In this document: piece after piece, positions 37,097-46,980 of the stretch
Layout: each line of letters begins with the position of its first letter
Position numbering within the stretch: position 1 is the stretch's first letter
NCBI RefSeq assembly: GCF_030812595.1
Contig: NZ_JAUSSZ010000005.1
Location: 62,001-126,000 of the forward strand
Source of the DNA: Arthrobacter bambusae
GTDB lineage: Bacteria > Actinomycetota > Actinomycetes > Actinomycetales > Micrococcaceae
DNA: 64,000 nucleotides
Direction: 5' to 3'
Made by a program: the position numbers and the translations under genes
Notes under the pieces: generated by a model
Told to the model about the DNA's origin: nothing
Database searches by the model: none
What the model saw: the letters and a program-made list of their open reading frames with translations, nothing else

Positions 37097-37621
37097 ATGC
37101 GGTCAATTGACATGAGAGCGAACAGGTGGATGAAGACCGGCTCCTTGGCGGCAGCCAAAGCAGTCGCGACGGCTGCCGTATTCAGCTTGGTGCTGGGAGT
37201 CGGGACGGCCTACGCCTATTGGTCCACCTTCGGGATCGGCAGCGGCTCGGCCACCAGCGCCACCATGCAGACGGTGACCGTGGACGCCTTCATCGCCGGT
37301 GACAGTCCGGCAACCACCCTGGTTCCGGGCAGTACAGCTGACGTAATTGTCCGCGCGAGCAACCCGAATGCCTTCGCGGTCCAGGTGTACAGTTTCACCG
37401 CGAACGGAACCGCCACCGCGGATGCCTCCCACCCGCTGTGCACCACCACGGGCGTGACGTTCAACGCCCCGGCCGCTCCTTTGACGCCGACGGTATCCAT
37501 ACCGGCGAATTCCTCCATTCTGATCACCTTGCCAGCTGCGGCGTCCATGTCGACGGCTTCACAATCCAGCTGCCAAGGCGCCGTATTCCAAATTCCAGTG
37601 ACGATGGCGGTCCGCAAATGA
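37097..37621 (+). CDS. SipW-type signal-region secreted protein 3
   Basis: 174 residues. The hydrophobic segment ends in TAYAYWSTFGIGSGSA, the same A-x-A-Y-W junction with Gly/Ser run as protein 1. The beta domain has two late Cys (HPLCTTTG and SSCQGAVFQIPVTM), placed like the Cys pair of proteins 1 and 2. ATG 37097 begins one base after the previous stop. Its stop overlaps the ATG of protein 4. Confidence 0.7.
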   Translation: MRSIDMRANRWMKTGSLAAAKAVATAAVFSLVLGVGTAYAYWSTFGIGSGSATSATMQTVTVDAFIAGDSPATTLVPGSTADVIVRASNPNAFAVQVYSFTANGTATADASHPLCTTTGVTFNAPAAPLTPTVSIPANSSILITLPAAASMSTASQSSCQGAVFQIPVTMAVRK

Positions 37622-39117
37622 ACAAGCCCAAGCACGCTGCAAGCCGTGGCAACAGGCACACACTCCGCCGCCGCGTCTCATGGACGCTCCTGGCGGTGCT
37701 CTTCATCTCCTGGGGCGGTCCGGCGGCCAACGCCTTCTGGCAGACGCTGAGCAGCAGCAATTTCGGGGCTGCAAAAGCGGACGCCATGCCGCAGGGCGGC
37801 TCTCCGGTGGCTTCGCTGAACGGTACAAATGCCACGGTCAGCTGGGCGGCCGTCGCCACGCCGGGCGGACACGCAGTAGCGGGCTACACCGTGGCCCGCT
37901 ACTCGACTGCTTCGGGCGGCACCAAGATCGCCGCTGGAGGAGGCTGCACAGGGACGGTGTCCACTCTCAGCTGCGTGGAGCAAAACCTCCCTGCCGGGAC
38001 CTGGTACTACACAGTCACCCCCGTCATTTCCCTCTGGACAGGCGCGGAGAGCGCACGGAGCGGTGGCGTCAACAGTGATTCGACACCACCGACCATCAGC
38101 GTCACCTCCGTCTCGCCAACGCCTAACGGCGCAGGCTACAACAACACCAGTCCGGTAACCGTGAACCTCAGTGCCGTGGACAACGCCGGCGGATCCGGCG
38201 TCGCGAACATCCAGTACACGGTGGACGGCGGCAGTACGGTGACCGTATATGCGGCCACCGCCGCGGTGAGCGTCACGGGCGACGGCACTCATTCGGTCTC
38301 CTACACGGCCACGGATGTCGCAGGGAACACGAGTAATACGCAGACCCAGGCGGTCAAGATCGATACTACAAAGCCTGTGGTGGGAGTTGCCTCAATCTCG
38401 CCAACGCCAAATTCCTTGGGCTACAACAGGACCAGCACGGTGACAGTAAACCTCAGCGCGACTGACGTTGGCGGTTCGGGCATTGCTTCCATTACCTACC
38501 ACGTGGACAACCTCGCGCCGGCCACCGTCAACGCGGCCACCGCAGCGGTGGCCGTCAGCGGCGAAGGCACGCACACGGTCTACTACTCCGCGACGGACGT
38601 CGCAGGGAACCCCAGCGACTCCCAGACCCAGACGGTCACGATCGACACAACAGCCCCGACGGTCAGCGCCGTCACGATGGCCAACGGCGGCACGGCAAAG
38701 ACAGCCGATAAAGGAGACACCCTCTCCATCGTCTTTTCGACGGACATGGACGCACACACCCTGTGCAGTGCCTGGAATTCCACCTCCGCCACCCAGAGCG
38801 TCGCAGGCACTGCAAGCATCAGCACGGGCAACGTACTGACATTCTTCAGCCCGAGCTGCACGGCACCCGCATTTGGCAGCGTCTCCCTCAATGCCCCCTA
38901 CAACACAGGCACCGCGGCGCGGACCTTCGCGGCGACCATGGCCTGGACCCAGTCCACGGGAACCTTGGTCATCACCTTCAACACCGACGGCTCGGGTGGT
39001 GCGGCGGGAACTGGCCTATCACCGGCTACTCCGGTTTACACTCCGGCACCGGGCGCAGCGGACAAGGCAGGCAACGCGGTGGGAACCGTCAGCACAGGTG
39101 GCCAGTCGAAGTTCTAG
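37618..39117 (+). CDS. Secreted protein 4 with tandem Ig-like repeats
   Basis: 499 residues. The signal region ends AANAFWQTLSS, again like A-x-A-F-W. A fibronectin-III-like domain (residues ~60-145) is followed by two ~95-residue Ig-like repeats that share SPTPN-x5-YN-x-TS, AATAAV-V-GT and YSATDVAGN segments, then a third domain (GDTLSIVFSTDMDA). The repeats begin near residues 157 and 253. It is probably the long extracellular stalk or tip of the assembly. No anchor signal is seen at the C terminus, which ends in GGQSKF. The start overlaps gene 3 (ATGA). Confidence 0.7.
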   Translation: MNKPKHAASRGNRHTLRRRVSWTLLAVLFISWGGPAANAFWQTLSSSNFGAAKADAMPQGGSPVASLNGTNATVSWAAVATPGGHAVAGYTVARYSTASGGTKIAAGGGCTGTVSTLSCVEQNLPAGTWYYTVTPVISLWTGAESARSGGVNSDSTPPTISVTSVSPTPNGAGYNNTSPVTVNLSAVDNAGGSGVANIQYTVDGGSTVTVYAATAAVSVTGDGTHSVSYTATDVAGNTSNTQTQAVKIDTTKPVVGVASISPTPNSLGYNRTSTVTVNLSATDVGGSGIASITYHVDNLAPATVNAATAAVAVSGEGTHTVYYSATDVAGNPSDSQTQTVTIDTTAPTVSAVTMANGGTAKTADKGDTLSIVFSTDMDAHTLCSAWNSTSATQSVAGTASISTGNVLTFFSPSCTAPAFGSVSLNAPYNTGTAARTFAATMAWTQSTGTLVITFNTDGSGGAAGTGLSPATPVYTPAPGAADKAGNAVGTVSTGGQSKF

Positions 39118-39126
39118 ATTCCACCG

Positions 39127-39933
39127 TCAACCACCCAACCCGACCACGAGGGCCAGGAGTGCCGGCCACTTGTTTCGGAGCAACGCCCACGCCGCCAGGC
39201 CGAGCCCAACCATGGCGTAGCCGCTCACGGGAGTCAGGACCAGCCACTCCCGCCGCGAACCGGCCTTGCCCAGCAAGGGGATGGAAAACGCACCGTTGGA
39301 CCGCCAGATCCCGCTGACCAGGGGCAGCTTGCGCCAGAACTTCGGCGGCTTGATGACGATGGGCCACAGCAGCGGCACTCCCCCGGTGGTGATCATGTCG
39401 CCGACGATGTGGACTACGACGCCGGTGAGCATGGCCAAGGGCAGCCAGCTCCATTGGTGCGGAGCAAACCATGTGACCAGCCCGGCGATAGCGAGAGCGA
39501 ACACCCAATTGGAGATCCACCCCGATTTCGGGAACAGCTTGAGGGCTTTGGCGGCGAGGTTGACCATGAACATGCACAACAGCCCCGCCCCGACAGACAA
39601 ACGGCCTACCGGGGTATCCAGCTGGAACTGGGCAGCCATGGCGGCGAGCACCACGAACGCCGAGGCGCCCAACAGTGAATGGGTTCCCTGCCGGTGTCCC
39701 CCGCTGGCCTTCTCGATCCCGACGGCGATTACGTTGGACAGCGGCGGCAGCGAGTGGGCGATGGTGCTCGCGCGGTGGTCCCAATCGCACACGAGTGCGG
39801 TTCCCGCCGTCGTCATCGCACCGATGAGGATTCCGGTGGCGTCCAGCGGGTACCAGCCCAAGGCGTACGGGCCGGTTGAAGCAATAGCTATCCACGCCGC
39901 GGCTCCCGACGCGGCGTGATGTCCTCCCATCAT
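39127..39933 (-). CDS. YdjM-like membrane-bound metal-dependent hydrolase
   Basis: 268 residues with 5-6 membrane helices and conserved polar sites: HHAASG at the N terminus, DWDHRAST, GTHSLLGAS and HIVGDMITTGG, matching the YdjM/DUF457 family of predicted membrane hydrolases. The biochemical role is unknown. It starts four bases after the mfd stop, so it is the second gene of an mfd operon. It is convergent to the secreted cluster with a 9-bp gap. Confidence 0.85.
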   Translation of the reverse strand: MMGGHHAASGAAAWIAIASTGPYALGWYPLDATGILIGAMTTAGTALVCDWDHRASTIAHSLPPLSNVIAVGIEKASGGHRQGTHSLLGASAFVVLAAMAAQFQLDTPVGRLSVGAGLLCMFMVNLAAKALKLFPKSGWISNWVFALAIAGLVTWFAPHQWSWLPLAMLTGVVVHIVGDMITTGGVPLLWPIVIKPPKFWRKLPLVSGIWRSNGAFSIPLLGKAGSRREWLVLTPVSGYAMVGLGLAAWALLRNKWPALLALVVGLGG

Positions 39934-39937
39934 CGGT

Positions 39938-42900
39938 TCAGCCAGCCGTTCGCGGCGAACCCGGCGAACCCGGCGAAGCCGAAAATACAGCCTCGATCAC
40001 GGTGTTGGCCCATTCCAGGATCTCGGCGTCCTGCAGGTCGCGGCCGCCGATCCTCGCCGTCTTGGGCTTGGGGATGAGCACGGCGTCGAGGGCAGGCTTG
40101 ATCTGCGAGCCCGGGTACATCCGGTTGAGCCGTATGACCTTGGATTCGGGCAGTTGGGCGGGCGAGAACCGGATGAAGTTGCCTTGGAGCGCGACGTCGG
40201 ACAGCCCGGCTTCGCGGGCGCCCACCCTGAAGCGGGCCACGGCAATGAGGTTTTGGGCCGGCAGCGGCGGCTCACCGTAGCGGTCCACGAGTTCGGCCAA
40301 CACTTCGTCGATCGCCTCGTTGGTGATGGCGGCGGCCAGTTTCCGGTAGGCCTCCAGCCGCAGGCGTTCGCCCGGTACATAGTCATGCGGCAAGTGGGCA
40401 TTGACGGGCAGCTCGATCTTCATCTCGGCTGCCTTCTCCTCGGCCTCGCCGCGGTATTCAGCCACGGCTTCACCCACCAAACGGATGTACAGGTCGAATC
40501 CGACGCCTTGGATGTGCCCGGACTGTTCCCCGCCCAAGAGGTTGCCTGCGCCGCGGATTTCGAGGTCCTTCATGGCCAACTGCATTCCCGCCCCGAGCTC
40601 GTTGTGGGTTGCCACGGCTTTGAGCCGTTCGAGCGCCACTTCGCCCAAGGGCTTCTCGGATGGATACAGGAAGTAGGCATAGGCGCGTTCGCGGCCACGA
40701 CCCACGCGGCCGCGCAGCTGGTGGAGCTGGGAGAGGCCGTACTTGTCCGCGCCGTCCACAATCAGGGTGTTGGCATTGGAAATATCCAGGCCGGTCTCAA
40801 TGATGGTGGTACAGACCAGGACGTCGAAGCGCTTCTCCCAGAAGTCCACGATGATCTTTTCCAGGCGGCTCTCGGACATTTGCCCATGAGCCACCTCAAC
40901 GCGGGCTTCGGGGACGAGTTCCCGGATCTGGGCGGCGATGCGCTCAATGGAGGACACTCGGTTGTGGACGAAGAACACCTGGCCCTCGCGCATGAGTTCG
41001 CGCCGGATCGCCGCGGAGGTCTGCTTGTTGGTGAACGGCCCGACATACGTCAGCACGGGGTGCCGTTCCTCGGGAGGCGTGGCCAGCGTGGACGTTTCGC
41101 GGATCCCCGTGAGGGACATTTCCAAGGTGCGCGGGATGGGAGTGGCGCTCATGGCCAGGACGTCCACGTTGGTGCGCATCTTTTTGAGGGCTTCCTTGTG
41201 CTCCACACCGAAGCGCTGCTCTTCATCGACGATCACCAAACCGAGATCCTTGAACTCGAAGTCCTTCGACAGCAGCCGGTGCGTGCCGATGACCACATCC
41301 ACGGAGCCGCTCTTGACTCCCTCCATGGTCTCTTTGGCTTCCTTCGCACCTTGGAACCGTGACAGCGGCTTGACCCGCAAGGGGAATCCGGAGAAGCGCT
41401 CGGTAAACGTCTCATAGTGCTGCTGTGCCAGCAGCGTGGTGGGAACCAGTACCGCGACCTGTTTGCCATCCTGGACGGCCTTGAATGCAGCCCGGACCGC
41501 GATTTCGGTCTTTCCGTAGCCGACGTCGCCGGAGACCAGCCGGTCCATGGGAATCTCGCGCTCCATGTCGGCTTTGACTTCGTTGATAGTGGTGAGCTGG
41601 TCCGGCGTCTCCACATACGGGAAAGCTTCCTCAAGTTCCCGCTGCCACGGGGTGTCCGGAGCGAAGGCGTGCCCGCGCGAGGCCATACGCGCCGAATACA
41701 GCCTGATGAGCTCCCCCGCGATTTCCTTGACGGCCTTGCGGGCCTTGGACTTGGTGCTCGCCCAGTCGGCTCCGCCCATCTTGCTCAACGAGGGCGTGTC
41801 GCCCCCGACGTAGCGGGTCACCTGGTCGAGCTGGTCAGTGGGTACGAAAAGCCGGTCGCCGGGGGCACCGCGCTTGGACGCCGCGTACTCGAGGACGAGG
41901 TACTCCCGAAGGCCGGCGTCTCCCCCGGAGGGACCGGCAGAGGAGCCAGCCACCTTGCGCTGGATCAGCTCCACGAACTTCCCGATCCCGTGCTGTTCGT
42001 GGACCACGAAGTCGCCCGCGTGCAACTGGAGGGGGTCCACCGCGTTGCGCCGCTTGGAGGGCATGCGCCGCATGTCCTTCGTGGACCCCGCCGACGTGCG
42101 TCCCAGGAGGTCCGCTTCTGTGAGCAGCCCCAGCTTGAGTCCGTCCAGGACAAAACCGCGTCCGACGGCGGCAGTGGTCACCTCGATGATGCCGGCCTGC
42201 GGTTCATGGTCCAGGGAATCCACCCGGGAGCACGGGATGTCGGCATCATGGAACAACTCGGCGAGGCGCTGGGCGGGCCCGGGTCCGTCCGTGGCCACCA
42301 CGATGCGCCATTGGTCACGCACGTGGGAGCCGATGAAGTCGAGCATCTCCGCAACGTCGCCTTGGTAGCCGCGCGGTTCACGGGCCTGCAGGTTCAAGAC
42401 GTCGATATCAAGGACCAGTTCTTCGTCCGTGGCCAACGAGGTGATGGACCACCAAGAGACACCGTGGTTCAGCGCCGCGCTCCGGGTGTCCGTCAGGGAC
42501 TGGAAGCTGGCCTCATGGAGGCTGGCGGCCGCATGCGAAGCCAGAGCTGTGTTCAATGCCAAAGGCACCGTTCCGCCGTCGGACGCCGTTGACCAGGCCG
42601 CCTCGAGGAACTCCTCGTTGGTGGCCGCGAGGTCATGCGCGCGCGTGCGGACCTTCTCCGGCTCAATGACAACGCCGATCGAACCGGCCGGCAACTGGTT
42701 TACGAAAGGCACCATGGCGTCCACCAGGACCGGGGCAAGGGACTCCATGCCCTCGACGGCGATGCCACCGGCGATCTTTTCCAGCATGTCCGCGGCGGCA
42801 GGCATGTCAGCCTTGAGCTTGGCCGCCCGTGACATGACCGACGGCGTGATGAGGATCTCCCTGCAAGGCGGGGCGTGCAATTCGCTCGGGTGGTGCACGG

Positions 42901-43666
42901 CCGGTCCGGAGAGCGAACGCTGGTCCGCCACCGCAAACCACCGCATCTGATCCACCTCGTCCCCGAAGAATTCCACCCTGATCGGGTGGTCCTCGGTAGG
43001 AGGGAAAACGTCCAAAATACCGCCCCTGACGGCGAATTCGCCGCGGTGGGTCACCATGTCCACGCGCGAATAGGCGGCATCGGCAAGGCGGCGTACCACG
43101 TCGCTGAAGGGCATTTCCTGCCCCACGCGCAACGTCACGGGGACCAGTTCCCCCAGGCCTGCCACGACCGGCTGGACCACTGCGCGGACTGGCGCCACGA
43201 CCACCCGCAAGGGACCCGCCGTCGAGCTCTCCGGGTGGGCCAGGCGGCGAAGGACCGAGAGCCTGCGGCCCACCGTGTCCGAGCGCGGGGAAAGCCTTTC
43301 ATGCGGCAGGGTTTCCCAGCTGGGGAAGGCAGCCACCGAGTCCGCCGGGAGATAGGCGGCCAAGGCCGCGGTAAGGTCCTCGGCTTCGCGGCCGGTCGCC
43401 GTCACTGCCAACACCACGGCGCTGGCTTCAAGATTTTGGGAGGCGAGGCCGTCGGCCATGTCCGCTAGCAGTGCCGCCCTCAAGCCGGCGGGGGCGCTGA
43501 TCTGGTAGTCGCTGCTGCGTTCGCTGAAGGGCCGCGAAGCCTCGGGCCTGACCCGTGCGAACGTCCGGTCCTCACCCAGGGCACGCCGAAGACCATCAAG
43601 GGCTGGGACGGTGCCGGCAGGGCTGGTTCCGGAGTTGACCGCTGACGGTTGGCCTTTGGGGCTCAT
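39938..43666 (-). CDS. mfd: Transcription-repair coupling factor
   Basis: 1242-residue Mfd that removes RNA polymerase stalled at DNA lesions and recruits UvrA. The N-terminal UvrB-like part, an RNA-polymerase-binding CarD-like domain (GDFVVHEQHGIGKFVEL, residue ~510), the SF2 translocase motor (Walker A SGDVGYGKTEIAVRA, box LVIVDEEQRFGVEH, QLRGRVGRGRERAYAYF) and the C-terminal TRCF domain are all present. ATG 43666 is preferred to GTG 43675 because GAGGAG lies eight bases upstream of it. The length is normal. Confidence 0.97.
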   Translation of the reverse strand: MSPKGQPSAVNSGTSPAGTVPALDGLRRALGEDRTFARVRPEASRPFSERSSDYQISAPAGLRAALLADMADGLASQNLEASAVVLAVTATGREAEDLTAALAAYLPADSVAAFPSWETLPHERLSPRSDTVGRRLSVLRRLAHPESSTAGPLRVVVAPVRAVVQPVVAGLGELVPVTLRVGQEMPFSDVVRRLADAAYSRVDMVTHRGEFAVRGGILDVFPPTEDHPIRVEFFGDEVDQMRWFAVADQRSLSGPAVHHPSELHAPPCREILITPSVMSRAAKLKADMPAAADMLEKIAGGIAVEGMESLAPVLVDAMVPFVNQLPAGSIGVVIEPEKVRTRAHDLAATNEEFLEAAWSTASDGGTVPLALNTALASHAAASLHEASFQSLTDTRSAALNHGVSWWSITSLATDEELVLDIDVLNLQAREPRGYQGDVAEMLDFIGSHVRDQWRIVVATDGPGPAQRLAELFHDADIPCSRVDSLDHEPQAGIIEVTTAAVGRGFVLDGLKLGLLTEADLLGRTSAGSTKDMRRMPSKRRNAVDPLQLHAGDFVVHEQHGIGKFVELIQRKVAGSSAGPSGGDAGLREYLVLEYAASKRGAPGDRLFVPTDQLDQVTRYVGGDTPSLSKMGGADWASTKSKARKAVKEIAGELIRLYSARMASRGHAFAPDTPWQRELEEAFPYVETPDQLTTINEVKADMEREIPMDRLVSGDVGYGKTEIAVRAAFKAVQDGKQVAVLVPTTLLAQQHYETFTERFSGFPLRVKPLSRFQGAKEAKETMEGVKSGSVDVVIGTHRLLSKDFEFKDLGLVIVDEEQRFGVEHKEALKKMRTNVDVLAMSATPIPRTLEMSLTGIRETSTLATPPEERHPVLTYVGPFTNKQTSAAIRRELMREGQVFFVHNRVSSIERIAAQIRELVPEARVEVAHGQMSESRLEKIIVDFWEKRFDVLVCTTIIETGLDISNANTLIVDGADKYGLSQLHQLRGRVGRGRERAYAYFLYPSEKPLGEVALERLKAVATHNELGAGMQLAMKDLEIRGAGNLLGGEQSGHIQGVGFDLYIRLVGEAVAEYRGEAEEKAAEMKIELPVNAHLPHDYVPGERLRLEAYRKLAAAITNEAIDEVLAELVDRYGEPPLPAQNLIAVARFRVGAREAGLSDVALQGNFIRFSPAQLPESKVIRLNRMYPGSQIKPALDAVLIPKPKTARIGGRDLQDAEILEWANTVIEAVFSASPGSPGSPRTAG

Positions 43667-43825
43667 TGATGGCACTCCTCGGAAGAGGGACGTCGGATAG
43701 GGGAAAGCAGCACGAAAACCCGAAATTCTCTCGAATCCCGGGGCGTTCCTAGCCTACCCCGAGCACACCGTAGGATGTTTGGGAGCCGCAAGAGCTTTCA
43801 ACCGAGATATTCACGGAGGACCCCC

Positions 43826-44323
43826 ATGGCCCTGAACGCATCCACCACCCTGCCCTACGGCGTCGACCGCGTAGTCGCCACTTTTATCGACGAAGACTTC
43901 CTGCGTCACACGAGCGAGTATGTCGGCGGCACGTTGGAATCATTCCAGATCGAGGGTGATGTCGCTGGCGCTTTCACCACCATCACGGTCCGCACGCTGC
44001 CCACCACGCGCCTCCCGGAGATCGCCCGCAAGTTCGTGGGCGAGAAGCTCACCGTCACCCAAACCGAAAAATGGGACGCCCCAGCGGCCGATGGCTCCCG
44101 GACCAGCAACATCTCCTTGAAGATCTCGGGCGCTCCGCTTGATGTGACCGCAGTGCAGAACCTGGTGGCGGACGGCGGGAACACCCGCGTCGACCTCGAA
44201 GGTGCCGTCACCTCGTCGGTTCCGTTCCTCGGTGGCAAGATCGCCGACGCGGCCGAACCGATGGTTGGCAAGGCTTTGAACATCCAGTCCCAGCAGGCCC
44301 AGGCCTGGCTCGAAAGCCACTAG
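43826..44323 (+). CDS. DUF2505 family protein
   Basis: 165 residues matching the actinobacterial DUF2505 family, whose fold is START/SRPBCC-like, a small hydrophobic-ligand cavity: DRVVATFIDEDFLRH, a beta-rich middle (VTQTEKWD, GNTRVDLEGAVTSSVPFLGG) and a long C-terminal helix (AAEPMVGKALNIQSQQAQAW). No ligand is known. CGGAGGA precedes ATG 43826, with TAGGAT (43771-43776) as the -10 candidate. It is followed one base later by the SCO4848 gene. Confidence 0.85.
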   Translation: MALNASTTLPYGVDRVVATFIDEDFLRHTSEYVGGTLESFQIEGDVAGAFTTITVRTLPTTRLPEIARKFVGEKLTVTQTEKWDAPAADGSRTSNISLKISGAPLDVTAVQNLVADGGNTRVDLEGAVTSSVPFLGGKIADAAEPMVGKALNIQSQQAQAWLESH

Positions 44324-44324
44324 C

Positions 44325-44546
44325 GTGAAGCTGGCTGCCGGGCTGTCGATTGTGCTGATCGTCGCGGGGGCGTGGTCCCTGATTGTTTGGCCGCAGTTCC
44401 TGCGCCGCGTCATGGCAGACCCGCGTGCCCGCGACGCCGAGGGGAAAGCCACGAAATTCCTCACGGTCCACGTCGTGCTGGTCACCATCTCGATGGTGCT
44501 GGGACTCGCGACTGCAGTCATCGGGATCACGGCCCTGCTCACGTAA
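44325..44546 (+). CDS. SCO4848 family membrane protein
   Basis: 73 residues with two membrane helices (LSIVLIVAGAWSLIVWPQFL and VHVVLVTISMVLGLATAVIG) and a polar loop with Asp/Arg. Size and pattern fit the SCO4848 family of actinobacteria, which has no known function. GTG 44325 begins one base after the DUF2505 stop, so the two are one transcript. Confidence 0.8.
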   Translation: MKLAAGLSIVLIVAGAWSLIVWPQFLRRVMADPRARDAEGKATKFLTVHVVLVTISMVLGLATAVIGITALLT

Positions 44547-44628
44547 CGCCCGCTAAAATGGAATACAGGTGCGCCGGGAAGTCTGGTCGGCAACAGTTTT
44601 GTCGACCCTCAGCTTCCCAAGGAGCCAC

Positions 44629-45936
44629 ATGGCGAACCGCCGGCAACCCGCTGCCCCGTCCAGGGTTTTCAGCCGCTCCAGCTTCCCCGAGTACCAACGG
44701 ATCCTGGCCATCCTGCGCACCGAAACCGTTGGTGGCGCGCTCTTGCTCGCCGCCACGGTGGCCGCGCTCGTCTGGGCAAATTCACCCCTTGCCCGTGGCT
44801 ACTTCGCGCTGCGCGAGGTCAAGATCGGCTACGCTCCCTGGCATCTGGAACTGAGCCTGGGTCATTGGGCCTCCGATGGGCTCCTGGCCGTTTTCTTCTT
44901 CATCGCGGGGCTCGAACTCAAGCGTGAATTCGTGGCGGGGGAACTGCGGCAGCCCGCAAAGGCGATTGTCCCGGTGGCGGCAGCAGTGGGCGGGGTGCTC
45001 CTCCCCGCGCTCATCTACATCGTGATCAACCTCGGCCCGGGCGCGGAGACACTCAAGGGCTGGGCGATCCCAACGGCCACTGACATCGCCTTCGCTTTGG
45101 CCGTGCTCGCGGTCATCAACACACATTTGCCTGCGGCCTTGCGGACCTTCCTCCTGACCCTCGCAGTGGTGGATGACTTGATTGCAATCGGCATCATCGC
45201 GTTCTTCTACTCGAGCGGCCTTGAGCCCTTCATGCTGCTGGCCGCGGCCGTGCCCCTCGCCCTCTTTACGCTCCTTGTCCAGAGGCGCGTCCGGAAGTGG
45301 TACCTGCTACTCCCCTTGGCCGCAGCCACCTGGGCCTTCGTCCATGCCTCGGGAATCCACGCCACCGTGGCCGGGGTCCTGCTCGGATTTGCCGTGCCGG
45401 TCGCGGCTTCCGGCAAGAAGGGTGAGCCGGCGGCCGGGCTCGCCGAAAGCTTCGAACACCGCTTGCGTCCTTTCTCTGCCGGCTTTGCGGTGCCTGTCTT
45501 CGCGTTCTTCTCCGCAGGCGTGGCTCTGGGTGGCGCGGAGGGCCTGGGAGCTGCGCTGCGCGATCCGGTGGCTCTGGGCATTGTCCTGGCCCTCGTTGCA
45601 GGCAAGGCCGCCGGAGTCTTCGGCACCACATTCCTTGTCACAAAGACCACCCGCGCACGGCTGGACGACGGACTCGCGTGGATCGACGTCGCGGGGCTGG
45701 CCATGCTGGCGGGCGTCGGTTTCACCGTCTCCCTCCTGATTTCCGAGCTCGGCTTCGGTACCGGCTCCCAGCACGATGACCACGCGAAAGTGGCCATCCT
45801 CGCCGGTTCCCTCGCCGCGGCGGTGCTCGCCGCCGTCGTGCTTAAAGCCCGTAACCGGCACTACCGCCGCTTGGCGCGAGAGGAGCAAAGGGACGACGAC
45901 GGCGATGGCGTGCCTGACGTCTTTACCAGCGCCTGA
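44629..45936 (+). CDS. nhaA: Na+/H+ antiporter NhaA
   Basis: 435-residue electrogenic Na+/H+ antiporter for pH and sodium homeostasis. The key aspartates are visible in [14 protein letters not shown] and [14 protein letters not shown] (the DD pair of the ion site), and the motif [11 protein letters not shown] is typical. A polar C-terminal tail of ~30 residues ends with [11 protein letters not shown], resembling a short calcium-type acidic loop. ATG 44629 has AAGGAG upstream and TAAAAT at 44554-44559 as -10. Confidence 0.95.
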   Translation: MANRRQPAAPSRVFSRSSFPEYQRILAILRTETVGGALLLAATVAALVWANSPLARGYFALREVKIGYAPWHLELSLGHWASDGLLAVFFFIAGLELKREFVAGELRQPAKAIVPVAAAVGGVLLPALIYIVINLGPGAETLKGWAIPTATDIAFALAVLAVINTHLPAALRTFLLTLAVVDDLIAIGIIAFFYSSGLEPFMLLAAAVPLALFTLLVQRRVRKWYLLLPLAAATWAFVHASGIHATVAGVLLGFAVPVAASGKKGEPAAGLAESFEHRLRPFSAGFAVPVFAFFSAGVALGGAEGLGAALRDPVALGIVLALVAGKAAGVFGTTFLVTKTTRARLDDGLAWIDVAGLAMLAGVGFTVSLLISELGFGTGSQHDDHAKVAILAGSLAAAVLAAVVLKARNRHYRRLAREEQRDDDGDGVPDVFTSA

Positions 45937-45990
45937 CCCACCTGGTCCCACATGTTCATCGCACCGGGTCGTTCGGCGAGGAGCCGGCTG

Positions 45991-46980
45991 TTACCGCTTG
46001 CCCCGCAGGAGCCGGAGGATCCTGCCGGTCAGCCGGGCCGGCCTTCTCGCAAGGTCGGAAAAACTTGTCCTGTTCAGGACGGTTTCCTCCAAGGACCCCA
46101 GCCGTCGCCCGAGCTCATCCACGCTCGAATTGATCCGCTCGGCCAGCCCGCGCAACTCGTGGATCGCTCCCTCTTGCTGGGCGTGCATCTGGGCTAAATA
46201 GAGCAAGGTTCCGTATCCGGATTTGCCGGCCTCTTCGCGAAGATAGACATCACGCACATAGCGGTCGAACTTTTGGTGGTCATCGGCACCGGCTATGACG
46301 CTGTTTCCCATGTCGCCGCGCTCTGCCGGTCGATGGCACCAATAGGCGAGGGGCTCGCCGTCCAGCAATTCGATCGGGGATACCGAGAGGAAACGGAGGT
46401 TGAACTCCCAGTCTCCTACGGCGTCCAGCGCTTCGTTGTAATTGCCGATCCGTTCGAGGATGGAACGGCGGTAGAGGAAGGAAATCGGCACCACCCGGTT
46501 GCTGCGAAGCATGTCGGACAGGGTGATCGCACGAAGTTCGTGCTCAAACCCGTGGGAGCCGGTCTGCTCGATGACTCCGCCACGGATTTCCTCGTAGACG
46601 ATATCCGTGCGGACAGCTACTCCCTGGGCCTGCGGCGACTCGTCGAGGAAGCCCACAGTCTTCTTCAGGAAGTCCCTGTGCCAGCGATCGTCGTCGTCAT
46701 GAATGGAGATGAATTCCGAGTCCGTGGCGTAGATCCCCGCGTTGGACGCTGCCTCCATGCCCTTGCTGGCCTCGTGGTGCAGGATCGTCAGCTTGCCGGC
46801 GGGAAGGTGGTCCCAGGTCCTCGCGAGCGCATCCACGGGAACAGGATCACCGCCATCGTTAACGACGACCACCGCAACGTCCTCGAAGGACTGGTCAAAG
46901 ATGTCTTCGAGCGCCCGGCGCAGGAGGACAGGCCGGTTCTTGGTGCGTACGACGACGGCGACGCGGGCTTGGGCGTTCAT
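45991..46980 (-). CDS. Family 2 glycosyltransferase
   Basis: 329-residue GT-A fold transferase: RVAVVVRTKNRPVLLRRAL at the N terminus, nucleotide-binding VVNDGGDP, DxD-type ISIHDDDDRWH and a later acceptor segment (AVGDWEFNLRF). The C-terminal ~100 residues are helical without membrane segments. It overlaps the preceding pyruvyltransferase gene by four bases, so the two act together, probably in decoration of a surface glycan. Sugar and acceptor are unknown. Confidence 0.85.
   Translation of the reverse strand: MNAQARVAVVVRTKNRPVLLRRALEDIFDQSFEDVAVVVVNDGGDPVPVDALARTWDHLPAGKLTILHHEASKGMEAASNAGIYATDSEFISIHDDDDRWHRDFLKKTVGFLDESPQAQGVAVRTDIVYEEIRGGVIEQTGSHGFEHELRAITLSDMLRSNRVVPISFLYRRSILERIGNYNEALDAVGDWEFNLRFLSVSPIELLDGEPLAYWCHRPAERGDMGNSVIAGADDHQKFDRYVRDVYLREEAGKSGYGTLLYLAQMHAQQEGAIHELRGLAERINSSVDELGRRLGSLEETVLNRTSFSDLARRPARLTGRILRLLRGKR

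Noticed and set aside
35658..39117. Sortase-assembled pilus
   Set aside because: No LPXTG motif, no C-terminal anchor and no sortase gene.
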